Source of the DNA: Macrobrachium rosenbergii
Lineage: Eukaryota; Arthropoda; Malacostraca; Decapoda; Palaemonidae
Direction of reading: 5' to 3'
DNA: 64,000 bases
Assembly (NCBI RefSeq): GCF_040412425.1
Contig: NC_089763.1
Location: 58,821,915 to 58,885,914, forward strand
The notes beneath the pieces were generated by a model. That model was not told where the DNA came from. It saw only the letters and a program-made list of their open reading frames with translations, and made no database searches. Numbering within the stretch: position 1 is the first letter of the stretch; each line of letters begins with the position of its first letter. The position numbers and the translations under genes are program-made. This document shows, in pieces, positions 1 through 10,852 of the stretch.

Positions 1-19
1 ATATATATATATATATATA

Positions 20-1165
20 ATAATTCCCCATGAGAGGATATTAATAGAGCGTGGATTTGATATTAAAATGATATTTGTAGCTTCATGATCGTATATAAAT
101 CACGGTGTGATAAAAAATGTCATAAAAGAGCTGGTGTTCCAAATGCATCAATGAACTATCATGGTCGAGGTGGGTTAATGCCGAGGCTAAGTACAATTTG
201 ATGGTAAATATAGTACACCAGACTCGGCATTAATTCTTCATACCTCTTGATAGCTCAGTGGTTAGCAACAAACCTGCCTTTGACTGGATTCGCTGGAACT
301 GACGCCTGTCTGTGTGTGATGGATTGAGACTGGCAGATGAATCCATTTATCACTTATAAAATTCCTTCGGTGATAATCATCGGGATATTCCGAGAATAGC
401 GTGGATTTGATATTAAAAATATTTGTAGCTTCATGATCTGCATATATAAATCACTCAAGGTGTGATAAAAATGTCATAAAAAGAGCTTGTTGTTCCAACG
501 TACAATGAACTATCATGGTCGAGGTGGGTTAATGCCGAGGTTCAGCAATTTCCGCGCTCTCGACGGGTAAATATAGTACACCAGACTCGGTGTTAACTTA
601 TACCTCTCTTGATAGCTCAGTGGTTAGCGCCGACTGGATTCGCTGGATGCGAATAATTATATGTGTGTCGGGGATTGAGACTCGGCAGTGCCCGCCCATT
701 TATCACTTATAAATTAAAAATGCCTTCGTGATAATTGACCTCATCGGGATATTCCCGAGGTAGCGTGGATTTGATATTGCTTATATTTGTAGCTTCATGA
801 TCAGTATATAAATCACGGTGTGATAAAAAAATGTCATAAAAAGAGCTGCGTGTTCCAAAACGTACCAATGAACCATCATGGTCGAGGTGGGTTAATGCCG
901 AGGCTATACAATTTCCTCGCTCTCGACGGGTAAATATAGTACACCAGACTCGGTGTTAACTTATACCTCTCTTTGATAGCTCAGTGGTTAGCGTCGACTG
1001 ATTCGCTGGATGCCGTCTGTGTGTCGTGGATCGAGACTGGCAGTGCCCGTCCATTTATCACTTATAAATTCCCCTCGGTGATAATTCCCCATCGGGACAT
1101 TCCCGAGGATACGCAAGAAAAAGAAGGAGGATTTGATATTGCTGATATTTGTGCTTCATGATCAT
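20..1165 (+). repeat. Tandem array of a ~360-bp unit with tRNA-type Pol III promoter boxes
   Basis: Three units of about 350, 364 and 366 bp start near 49, 399 and 763, marked by the recurring string GCGTGGATTTGATATT; a fourth is cut off near 1165. Each unit contains an A-box-like string TAGCTCAGTGGTTAGC (251, 613, 977) followed 50 to 70 bp later by a B-box-like GGATTGAGAC or GGATCGAGAC (321, 672, 1028). The spacing fits a tRNA-derived internal Pol III promoter. The units have many small indels, so the array is old. Diverged single copies lie on the minus strand near 8.8-9.2, 37.8 and 38.3 kb, each touching (AT)n. It could be a tandemised SINE or a satellite that captured a tRNA-like sequence. 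No intact tRNA fold is claimed. Confidence 0.8.
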
Positions 1166-1167
1166 AC

Positions 1168-1278
<111 letters not shown>

Positions 1279-1437
1279 AGTGTCCTCCATTTAAACGTTT
1301 TTCCACCGTATTTAATTAGATTTTATTTCAAATACGGGACATTATAAACTTAAGAACAGTGTAATATGGCTTTTTCATTTTATTGTTGAGCAATTGGAAA
1401 TGCGTGCACACATATTTACATGTATATATACTGAGTT

Positions 1438-1464
1438 TTATCTATCTATCTATCTATCTATATA

Positions 1465-1517
<53 letters not shown>
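1438..1517. repeat. (TATC)n then (AT)n microsatellite
   Basis: Five to six TATC tetranucleotides grade into about 50 bp of pure AT. The mixed tract looks like a tetranucleotide repeat eroding into AT. Confidence 0.95.
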
Positions 1518-1518
<1 letters not shown>

Positions 1519-1539
1519 TGGTAAGTTTTTTCTGGGAAA

Positions 1540-3050
1540 ACGTATTTAGAACAAAGAACTAAGAATTGGCTGTAGAAAGAGAAAAAAATGTACGGAAATG
1601 AATTGAAATACAGACGTTAATGAACCGATTGATCTTATAGTGATACAAAATTAAGATGCTGTTTGAAGAGAATGCAACCCCATGTCAACGGAGGGAGTAT
1701 TTCGAAAAGTTAGTGAAAGTGGTGGATAAGAGAAAAGATCTTCATGATGCAGAAGTGGAAGGGATAAATGTAAATTTGAGAATGCTTGCTAAGTGACCGC
1801 CGGGTGCGTAAGAGGATGAAGAATGAAAGGGCACTTGAGGTTGATTGGTTTACAAATGAGGTGGTATGGTGTGGTGGTCCATGTGTGATTGAGCGGCTGA
1901 GTTTGGTGTATATACTGTAGTATGTCTGCATGAGGGTTTGTACGAGAAACAGGCTGTGTGGATTTAGTTTTTCTTATAAAAATTTTATGTGAGAAAGTTT
2001 GAAGTGAGTAAGAAAGCTGCAAGGTATGTAGCATACACGGATGCAGACAGATAGAGCTTATGATATGGACTTTATGTGGAGGGAGTTATTTTTAGTGTGA
2101 CTGGTAATTTTTTGGAGTGATTGAAAACTTTCATAATGAAAAGTGAATGGAGAGTGTTGGAGACAAATGAGCATTCTGTTTTTGTGGTTAATTAGTAACA
2201 TAATGAATGTGAAATCACGAAAGGTCCGAGAGAGATATTGGATGATGATACAGAGTTTTATGTTAAGAAATACAGTATCTTAAGATGGAATATGGAAGGG
2301 CTGATGTTTGCAGATGATACGGTATTGATATTAAAGAGGAGCTGTGTAAACTAATGAATGAGTGAGTTATAAGGGTAAGCGCTAACCTTGAAAATGGAAT
2401 AACGAATGATGATATGGATGATGGCGTCATGGAAGAGGTTCGTTCATTTCTGTAGGAATTTTGGAATAAATAAATCTGACGCATGATGGCAGGACAGCAG
2501 AAGAGGTGTCACATAAAAGGTGACTCCAGGAAGGTGTTATAGTGATGCGAGAGCTTTGGGAGTCGTCATTTATGTGAGTCTAAGGAAGCCCGAGGTGAAA
2601 TTTTACAAGGGACTGACTGTTAAGCCAACTAATTTTGGACGTGAAGTGTGGAAGCTGTTGCCAATGAAGGAACAAAAGGTTGAAGCCATCCAGAAGAATT
2701 CCAGGTGTATTATAATATGAAATGAAAGGTCGAGAAATGTGGAGATGTATAGAAGTGATAAAAAGGTTAGCATAAATAAAAACATGGGACAAAATTTTGA
2801 AGAAGAAGTGAAGAAAAAAGAAGTGAGGACAAGATAATGTGAAAGAGCTATTGAACGTCTTGATATCCTAGAAGCAAGAGATGCTTGCAGGGTAGAGATG
2901 AAATGAAGGAGGGTTGATGTGCCGCTGATGAGTTTTCTCTTTATGGGTGTGAAATAGTGAATCGTCGTGGAAGTGCCTGCACTGGTTTCATACCCACACA
3001 GTATAGAAGTGATAGTAAACGTCTTATTTTTTCTGTGGAACCACTCTCTG
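1540..3050 (+). pseudogene. Degenerate LINE reverse-transcriptase fragment (FADD-box family)
   Basis: Near 2290-2330 the plus strand reads NMEGLMFADDTVLI. This matches the catalytic palm motif of LINE reverse transcriptases, which use FADD or YADD. Around 2600-2710 a second block reads KGLTVKPTNFGREVW followed by KVEAI, which fits the post-palm region of such RTs (usually VVPTxLYGxExW, then an xEAF-type stretch). Stops and frameshifts break everything between. No ORF1 or endonuclease is recognisable. A remnant of apparently the same family lies at about 56.9-57.5 kb. The clade (CR1/L2/RTE-like) cannot be settled by eye. Boundaries are approximate; the sequence after about 2850 looks like 3' non-coding material. 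Confidence 0.6.
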
Positions 3051-4620
3051 TTAGGATTAACGGCTGAGTGTTAAACGTATGCCATTTTTCAGCATTAGGC
3101 TGCTTATCCTAACAAGATTGTCTCAATAAAAAAGTAAACGACACTTTTTCGCTGCTACCTTTATGCTTAGTAGGTGATGAACCGCTTTTTATATGAAACT
3201 TTTTTTACCTTTACTTAGCACATAAAAAGTCTTTTATCGGCTTTCATTTCCTGAGATCGAGATCTAACTCAAATTGTGGCCAATGTTAGAGAGAGTGAGA
3301 GAGATTGCCTATATCCTTAGATGAAAAACAGAAAGCCCGAAAGCAGTGTAGGGAAACACGATATGAAGGCAGGGCAACGAAATAATTTTATATTTATTTA
3401 CTTTAAATCTCTCCATTGCCGAGAAGCGCTAAAAGCATTGAAACACTAGTCAAGTGGCCTGACGAAGGGAACACGAAATACTGCTTGTAATTTGCTTCGC
3501 CGAAATAAGCTCCTGCTCTACCCAGGTTCATTGGAGATGCTTATTCGCATTGTTTGGTCACTCTAAAATTTTAGATAACGTGTTGGAAGTATTACAATAG
3601 TTGAAATGACACATATTTTAAGACTAAACTTGTAATCATATTTAATATATATTTTGTTGTCTGTTGCCGCTCTACCTAAGAGTCTCGAAACCTGGTTTCG
3701 TGTAAGTGTTCATCAGAATCATGTTTGCATTCCTCTAGTTCTCTTTAGTCACAAGATTCTTTTTATTGATTTCTTACCGACCAGGTTTTTCAGGTTGTAC
3801 AAATTAACCGACCACGGAATGCATATGTAACTTTGGCTTGGAATAGGCAAGTAAATAACTTACGTGCGGCGGCACCTTTGTATAAGAGTAGGGACAAATT
3901 TTCACCGTTCAGCCAAGGCAGGTATTTTTTTTGTCTTGTATTTGGACGATGAGCTGTTAGGTGATTTTATAGGCATGGTCGTAGCTGCCCTGTAAGTCAT
4001 CGTAGGAATTCCACTAAGTTTTGTACCTTCCAGCAGGAGCATTGTTACATCATCGGTTGATGGGAGAATAAGGTGTTGGAAGAAACTGAATTGGTTTTAT
4101 TTATTTAGACTGGGAAAGTGTGTTTTTATCATTACTTTATCTATTAGAAATCTAGTATTTTGCGGCAGTTGTAATTCCCAATAGGAATATAATTTTATTA
4201 ATATTGAAGCATTTTCATACACGTTTTGCTGTGTGGTGTCGAAAGTTCAATATTGTGCATCTTGAGGAGTTGTAAATTATATTTTTGTCATTGATTATGT
4301 ACCTCGCAGATATAAAGTGAATTATAGTATAATTGAGGCGGGAGGGAATATTTGAATATCAGACATTTTCTGTGATATAATTGTTCGCAACTGTTTCATT
4401 GATGCGATTAGAGTTTCCTTTTAACATCATCAGAATTCCGTGAAAGTGCTGTGCAATAGTGACCAGTTCAGAGAAAGGACACTTTTTTTTTTGTATGATT
4501 CTCATAATGATGCATTGGGATATAACTTCTAAGATTAAGTTGAAGATTCCAGTTTTGTGGTTTTAACACCTAAAAGGTCGTCCCGATTAATCTGTCTGCA
4601 AAATTAAATTAAGAGTTATT
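3051..4620. other. No recognisable feature
   Basis: AT-rich sequence without a long reading frame or a repeat I can match elsewhere in the window. Short GA-rich (3290-3310) and T-rich stretches only. Confidence 0.5.
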
Positions 4621-4623
4621 ATA

Positions 4624-5825
4624 CCGTAAAGTCATGGTGCAATTTAACATGCTTGTAGCTTCGTAACTATACTTGATAGAATTAATCTGTAAAAAAAAAT
4701 AGGAAAGCTTGATGTGCCTAGTTTTTCTCTTCTGAAGTTGACCCATGGCTTCACAAGAAGAGAAAGTAAGCTGCGTTCTTTGGTTGGCTGTGCTAAAATG
4801 TACTCTCGCTGTCCAAAGAAGGTTGACAACCAGTACAATAAAGAAGCACTACACAGGAATTGCATAGCCAGGTGGATGAAGAAATTTAAGGAAATAGGTT
4901 CTGTTATTGATAAACCACGGTTTGGTAGACCATGTATTGATGAAGGAACTGTAGCATCTGTAGAACAATCCTTTGAAAGAAGTCCAAGAAAGAGTCTAAG
5001 ACGAACATCTTTGGAGATGAGGCCTTCAAAATCTACTCTTCATAAGATTCTGCGAAAAAAAAACTTGAAAGCGTCGGCCTACAGAATCCAAATGCATCGG
5101 GTATTGTTAGAAGAGGATTATCATATACGATTTACTTTCTGTCATTAGTTCAATGAAAGAACTAATACTGGTTATGCATTTTTTACTAATTTGATATTCT
5201 CTGCCGAAACAACAGTCCACATTAGTGGCAGGGTAAACGGACATAATTGTTGCCGTATTTGGGGAATCTGCTGAACATGAAAGAGATTCAAAATTAATGT
5301 CTGGTGTGCTTTGGGAAAGAATCGAATCATGGGCCCATTCTCTTTTGAAGGACATGTTGCTAATGGTGGTAATAATTTAGAAATGCTACAAAATTACTTT
5401 ATTCCTAAGCTGGAACAATTAGAACTAATAGAGAATACTCATTTTCGACAAGATGTAGCACTTTGTTACTTTGCTCTACAGGTTAGGCTGTTTCTAAATG
5501 AGAAATTCCCAAACAGATGGATTGGAAGAGATAGACTGTTATTTTGCCCTCCACGTTCACCAGTTTCGACTACATTGGATTTCTTTTTTGGGGGGACATG
5601 TGAAAAGTATAGTATATTCAACTAAGCATCGATTTTTAGAAGACTTGAAAGCAAGGATAACTGATGTGATTGAAGATGTTATTGAAAATCTGCTGGAAAA
5701 TGTTTTCCGAGAGCTTCAGAATAAAAAATTTAGGTCATTCTTCTTTCGTCTCCTTTTTACAGATTAATTCTATCATGCATAGTTACGAAACCACAAGCAT
5801 TTCAGATTGCACCACGATTTTGTGA
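4624..5825 (+). mobile_element. Tc1/mariner-superfamily transposon, complete ends, dead
   Basis: The left end (4624-4693) and right end (about 5757-5825) are inverted repeats of about 70 bp. The inner part TTCGTAACTAT, then TGATAGAATTAATCTGTAA, is shared with one mismatch, while the outermost 14 bp are more diverged. Both ends are bordered by the dinucleotide TA (4622-4623 and 5826-5827), the target duplication of this superfamily. The 1.2-kb size is normal for a single-gene mariner-type element. Sequence that aligns with an I-like LINE resumes immediately to the right, so the element probably inserted in or at the edge of LINE copy A. Confidence 0.85.
4745..5767 (+). pseudogene. Tc1/mariner-type transposase pseudogene
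   Basis: The likely start is the ATG at 4745 (MASQEEKVSCVLW), which leads into a helix-turn-helix region. A frameshift near 4815 moves the frame to one carrying ARWMKKFKEIGSV and later RPSKSTLHKILRKK, a second HTH-like block. The DDE domain follows at 5150-5620 in several frames: TTVHISGRVN, then VWCALGKNRIMGPF, then PPRSPVSTTLDFFF. In related transposases the last motif is PPRSPDLTPLDFF, so the third catalytic aspartate is lost here. The first (SAETT where SDEAT is expected) and second (FRQDVALCYF where QQDGAPPHF is expected) motifs are damaged too. The product cannot be active. The family resembles the HTH_48/DUF4817-type transposases of arthropods, judged from motifs only. Confidence 0.8.
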
Positions 5826-6259
5826 TACATGAAAACGCAAGTGGAAGTAAAGAATGTTTCATTGAATTGTATAACAGAAACAACAAAGACAGTTTAACAA
5901 ACATTATAAGAAATTTTATAAAATACAGGAACAGAAACTTCTAGTTTAGACACTCACGAAAAGGGCTGTATGTGCATTGGAAACCTAATATGTTATAAAG
6001 AAAACAAATAAATTTTGTGAATAAAATCTTAGAAAAAATACAAGTTGATATTCCACAAAAAGAGAATAAAACTTGAACACTTTAGCGCAGTATTTTCAAT
6101 AATTATATTATGCAATGGAAGGTAAATGGTCTACAGACGAGATTACGTTTGTGTAAAATACAACGATTACTTAAAGTACGAACCTATTGTTATGTTCACA
6201 ACATAATGGATCCACTTTAGATTCACTGTCTAGTTGGAAGACCACTTGGGCAGGGGGTG

Positions 6260-7060
6260 TGAAAGAAGAAAAATGATGGTAGCTGTCTTTTTTGACACCC
6301 GAAAGGCATAGGACACTACATGGAGGTATGCAATATTAAAAACCTTACATAAAATTTACCAAAATTTATTTATAACTTTATGACAGATCGCACTTTTCTG
6401 GGAGAATTGACGATGTTTTGTTACAAAGATTTCCACTTGAAAGTGGAGTTCCACAAGGAAGCGTCCTTAGTGGCATGCTGTTTACGTGGGCAATTTATGA
6501 TATTAGTAACAGTTTTCCTGCCGGGATTGAAAGTAACCTCTACGTGGAAGAGTTTGCTATATAGACCACCAGGCATAAAGCATGCAGAACGAAAAAAAAC
6601 CCAAGTAGTCATGTTCTGCAAAAATGAAAATTGGAAAAAATGTTAGGTAATAGATTTAAAAATCAGAAACCATAATACACAGGTACTTTTCAACCAAGCA
6701 GCAAAATTTTTAGGATTAATATTTGATGCACTTTCATTTGAAAACCCATGTAGCATACGTAAAATCCAAGTGACAAAAAAGTGGTAAATCTATTTAAAAA
6801 AAACTATCTCATACTAATTTGGGAGTTAATAGACATACCACTATTATACTGTATAAAGCAACATTTTTGTCAATCATTGGTTTTGGAAGTGAGGTATATG
6901 GTTCAGCATCAGACTCAACACTGAAAACATATTCAGTTCGCAATGAAGGCCTAAGACTAGGCTATGCAGAGGAATATTTATATCCTCACCAGTTTCCTCT
7001 GTACAGGTTGAATGTGGCGAACTATCACTGTTTCTCCGTAGAGAGTTAATAACGATGAAA
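6260..7060 (+). pseudogene. Reverse transcriptase remnant of LINE copy A
   Basis: Near 6275 the sequence encodes AVFFDTRKA, the first catalytic aspartate region (FFDIEKAYD in copies B and C). At 6445-6490 it encodes ESGVPQGSVLSGMLF, the conserved VPQGS block. The catalytic box near 6539 reads YVEEFAI where copy B has YVDDFAI, so both aspartates are now glutamates and the enzyme would be dead. The connection region follows to about 7050 (IGFGSEVYGSASDSTLKTY). Stops and frameshifts separate the pieces. Confidence 0.8.
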
Positions 7061-7324
7061 AATGCATTAAGAATTAAGACAAGTGGTTTGCCTACAAAAA
7101 TACTATTTCACCTAAGAGATATATTAATAAACATCATTCACCACCTTTCCTAGTTAGAGCTAATAGATTATTTGAGTTACTGAATATAAATACAAAAGTA
7201 CCTTTGACAGTAAAATTATCACCCCATTGGACTATGAATAAAACAAAAACTTGCACGCACTTAAAATATCTATCAGAAAGTTACTCATATACCCTGAGAC
7301 AATATAGACAACATCAGTAGATCA

Positions 7325-7720
7325 TATGAGACGAAAAGATCCATATTACGCAATATACACAGATGAGTCTTAATCACAATATGGAGTAGGATGTACAGCA
7401 CTATCTCAAAACATATCATTTATCTCTACCTTGAAATGCCTCAGTCTTCACAGCAGAGTTGTGTGCAATTACTTTAGCCATCAGAATTATAAAGGAAGTA
7501 ACATTCAATAAATTGTGATTTTTAGCGATTCAAGAAGCGCTATAGAAGCCATTCAGAATTACAACCCGAAAAATAACCTTATTCGTCAGATAAAGTTTTC
7601 ACTCCACAAGCTGTAAAATAATGGAAAAATATAGAAATGTGTTGGATCCTGGCCCGTGTAGGGATGAAAAGGAACGAAAAGACTAATAAAGCAGCTAAAG
7701 AAGCAGCCCGTCATCATTCA
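7325..7720 (+). pseudogene. RNase H domain remnant of LINE copy A
   Basis: The recognisable blocks are YTDES with YGVGCTALSQ (about 7357-7410), FTAELCAITLAIRIIKE (about 7447-7500) and FSDSRSAIEAI (about 7525-7555). These are the first aspartate, the glutamate and the second aspartate of a type I RNase H. A final NKAAKEAA block precedes a SINE-like insertion. Presence of RNase H places the element in the I superfamily (I, Nimb, Loner and relatives) rather than in Jockey or CR1. Several stops are present. Confidence 0.75.
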
Positions 7721-7739
7721 CCTATTCATTATCAATCAT

Positions 7740-7835
7740 ACTATTAACTTATATATTTCACCTTCATTACGGCGCTGAATAATCCTGATGGGTTCCGGCG
7801 CTTGGTCTTCAAGACCTAAATTTCATAATCAATCA
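7740..7835 (+). repeat. SINE-like repeat fragment inserted in LINE copy A
   Basis: Contains the pair GGCGCTGAAT ... GGCGCTTGG (about 7774-7808) followed by TTCAAGACCTAAATTTCATA. The repeat near 48130-48180 (CAGCGCTGAATGACCTC ... CAGCGCTTG, then GGCCTAAATTTTG) has the same layout. LINE coding sequence resumes on both sides, so this is a nested insertion. ATCAATCA occurs on both sides and may be the target duplication. Confidence 0.6.
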
Positions 7836-7879
7836 GTCACGTGATAAGAAAAAATGTAAACATCCCTATTAGTGATTAT

Positions 7880-8127
7880 GTAATATATATATATATATAT
7901 AAAATATATATATATATTAAAGATAATATATATATATATAATAGAATATATATGGAATGAAGAATCTGATATATATATAATAAATTAAAACCAATAAAAT
8001 ATAGTGTGTGTGTGTGTGTGTGTAAAAACAAGTATTAAAGATAAGAGCCAGAATTTATGGAATGAAGAATCTGAAAGTAATAAATTAAAACCAATAAAAT
8101 CACACAGAATGGAGTTCATCATACAGA

Positions 8128-8161
<34 letters not shown>
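7880..8161. repeat. Tandem duplication in LINE copy A seeded with (AT)n, (GT)n and (CA)n
   Basis: A ~70-85-bp LINE segment occurs twice, at 7914-8000 and 8032-8100. Both share TGGAATGAAGAATCTGA and TAAATTAAAACCAATAAAAT. The first copy is peppered with ATATAT blocks that replace LINE bases. A (GT)n tract lies between the copies and a (CA)n tract (8130-8161) lies just after. Confidence 0.75.
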
Positions 8162-8168
<7 letters not shown>

Positions 8169-8679
8169 TGGTGATACTGACGCGTCTTCGAATAGGCCAT
8201 ACTCCTCTGACACATGGGCACTTAATGAACAGTCCACATAGCTGTGTTCCCAGATGCTCAGAATGCAAAGTGATAATAACAATTAAACGTGTTATGTGAA
8301 TGTCCAAAATATAACCAACAGCGGTTTTCAAGTTTTGGAAATAATTCGATAGGTGAATTTTTTTCAGAACCTCCAATATTTCAATTCAATTATTTCAATT
8401 TAATATTCTTGAACTGTAATTTATTTGATGAAATATAAAAAATGAATAATGAAAATACGAAAAGCCTTAGGGCATTTAATGTAATTAGAAAAATAAAAAA
8501 TGTTAACAATCTTACTTATTCTGATTTTTATCATTAGACATTTTTTTAATTGTGTGGATGAACATGAGTAAATGTATTTAATGTGTGAGTGTGGTCCAGT
8601 GCAAAAGCATATGCTTTGTACGTATTTTTTTGTACAAGTTTCACTTTCATTCATAATCATTTGTCCCAGTGCTTGGCTT

Positions 8680-8790
8680 ATGGCCGAGATCTGGTACCCT
8701 ATTTATTCTAATCCTTCATGCCAGCCCTATGAAAGCTGATAATCAGTGCAGTGGTCTGGTTAAAACTATTTTAATAATAATACGCCTAAG
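8680..8790 (+). repeat. LINE 3' tail with conserved hairpin
   Basis: The sequence CCAGCCCTATGAAAGCTG, then ATAATCAG, then a GTGGTCTGG block, ends in a short TAA run. It is the same tail as LINE copies C and D and the SINEs at 33.4 and 55.6 kb. The arms around AGCTG..CAG can pair as a stem-loop. Confidence 0.75.
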
Positions 8791-8794
8791 GAGA

Positions 8795-9184
8795 ATTATA
8801 ATTGATAAGTGCTTCATCACAAGTGGGATTCGAACCACTGTTTGATTTAGAAACAACGATATACAGTGACTTATGGCCATGCCTGTCGAAATTAGATTAG
8901 GTACTTCGAATCGATATCAACCCACCTCCACCATGACAGCTGATTGGTAAGTTTGCAATGTGTGGCTAATTATGAATTTTTGTCATTTATACACGCGTGA
9001 CATTTTCACATTCACTTATAATAAGCTACAAATATCATTTAATATCCAGTTTGCTATACCTCTGGAATAACTGATACCCAAGGAGAATTACAGTTAATAA
9101 ATGCTTCATCACCAGTGGGATTCAAACCGTTGCACGGTTTAGGAACAACGATGTCCAGTTAACTTTTGAGCACTGAGCTATCAG

Positions 9185-9185
<1 letters not shown>
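8795..9185 (-). repeat. tRNA-derived repeat of the 5'-array family, minus strand
   Basis: Read on the minus strand from 9185: ATAGCTCAGTG (A-box-like), a B box GGTTTGAATCCCACTGG, then the body with GGATATTAAATGATATTTG and CATGGTGGAGGTGGGTTGA. A second B box GGTTCGAATCCCACTTG follows near 8825-8842. So about one and a half units of the ~360-bp family from the window start are present. The (AT)n array at 9186 starts at its 5' edge. Confidence 0.75.
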
Positions 9186-9269
<84 letters not shown>

Positions 9270-9370
9270 ATGTATATATGTATATATATATATATATATA
9301 TATGTAATGTGTGTGTGTGTGTGTATGTATATATATATGTTATATATACACATATATCATGTATATATAG
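9186..9370. repeat. (AT)n with (GT)n interruptions
   Basis: Pure AT to about 9262, then a mosaic of TATATG and (GT)n to about 9370. Confidence 0.95.
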
Positions 9371-10740
9371 TTTGTGTTCTGAACTTCATTAGAATTTACT
9401 GAGTGAATCATATGAGCTGAGGGAAGTTTAAGAGTTCCTAAATACCACCATTTTCCAAACACGTTTAAAGGTGAATGAAGCGAGAGAAATAGAATTTTAA
9501 AACAATACTAACCTTTCGCAATCGTAATGTTTACTTCGGCAAGTTTTCTAAAAATAAAAAAAAAGTATTTTAATTAGTGTTTCTTTATACTGGCCTTCAA
9601 GGTGCACATTTGTCCAGTCGTAACTGGGTTTGCCTACACACGGCCATGTCCAGAGGTTTGCTATTCTTTCGTGCTTTCATAAAATTCCCTAGCACAGCTC
9701 TCTTTTGCATTTCCAGCCCCCTCTGACCCCCGTGAAAGAGTCTGGCTTTGAGAGCTGACGTCACATTGATTCTTTTTTATTTACCTTATTATTATGATTA
9801 GTGTATGCGTATCTTCAATAATGACTGTTGCAAGGGAAAAATTTTTCATAATTTTACCATCACATGTTTCTAATGACAAATACAGTATGTGCATTACTTA
9901 CGGTACATCATTGCTTTCTGAATGCTTATAAATGTTGGTCAACATTAGAAAGAGGAGCTAAAGTAATAGCTTTAGCTCCGGGCTGTAAAAAACATTTAGG
10001 AGTTTTGAACAGGGCTAACGATTCTGTTTTGCTGCATTTTAGGCAAATATTTTTGTATGGCCAAACCAAAAAAATTATTGTTACGAGACATTTTAAATCC
10101 ATATCTGTGTATGTTGATGCTCAATAGCAGGCTTATATCAAATTAGACTATAGATAATTAAGAAGACAATTTATCGTAGTTTTGCATGGTATGAAGAAAA
10201 TGTTTATATCCAGTACTTTATTTATGTTTAACATTTTTAAGTACAATATAGAGATTTAGATGTTTGGCTAACGTCAGCACGTCATATTGTCCTTTAATTC
10301 TCATTTTGCTTTTATGAACCTAGTTTGACAAACTACAATTATTCAGGTGTAAATATACACTAGTGGTATTTTAGTGTGAAAGCTAACTTTACACAGACCG
10401 TAGAAAGAGAGAAACTGTTAAGCGCAAATGCGGTGAGCTAAAAATAGAAGCACTGTTAGTTAGTGGTATTGCCGATAAATAAGGGGAACTTTGTGTGTGT
10501 GTGTGCGTGGGTGGTTGGATGGGGGGTTAGGTGGGAAAGGGCTTATGTATGCACTCCATTAACATGTTGGAGGAAGATAAAATGTACTCAAGAAAGAAGT
10601 GTGATCTTCAATAGTGGATGGATATTTGTGGAGTCAACAGTGTTATCCTCTAAAAAAAGAATATTCTCAACTCATGTCGGGTCTTTTTATCGATTAATAA
10701 TTGTTACAGACATTGACCTAGTAGTCATTGCTACTTCAAA
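9371..10740. other. No recognisable gene; one short perfect hairpin
   Basis: No convincing coding region. A 10-bp perfect stem, GGAGCTAAAG (9954-9963) with CTTTAGCTCC (9970-9979), has a 6-nt loop. A short (GT)n lies near 10491-10505. Reading frames here show no family motif. Confidence 0.5.
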
Positions 10741-10772
10741 AATATCTATCTATTTATCTATATATATATCTA

Positions 10773-10846
<74 letters not shown>

Positions 10847-10852
10847 TTTTTC
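10741..10852. repeat. (ATCT)n/(AT)n/(T)n compound microsatellite
   Basis: ATCT-type repeats run into about 50 bp of AT and then about 22 T residues. Confidence 0.95.

Larger units (their letters stand above)
5828..8790 (+). mobile_element. I-like non-LTR retrotransposon, copy A (internally deleted)
   Basis: Aligned by eye with copies B (16-21.9 kb) and C (48.2-53.8 kb). Copy A begins within the end of ORF1 (about 5828-6000) and keeps only the first ~100 bp of ORF2. It then jumps at about 6235 to the middle of the RT, losing about 1.6 kb that encodes the endonuclease and the first half of the RT. RT palm, RNase H and the 3' UTR follow. It ends with the family's 3' hairpin and a short TAA run at 8760-8790. 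A SINE-like insertion and a microsatellite-bearing duplication interrupt it at 7.7-8.16 kb. Confidence 0.85.

Noticed and set aside
250..330. tRNA genes in the first kilobase
   Set aside because: The A-B boxes repeat in each ~360-bp unit and the cloverleaf is not restorable; treated as tRNA-derived repeats.
1..1165. CRISPR array
   Set aside because: Repeats are ~360 bp with no short repeat/spacer alternation, and the genome is clearly eukaryotic.
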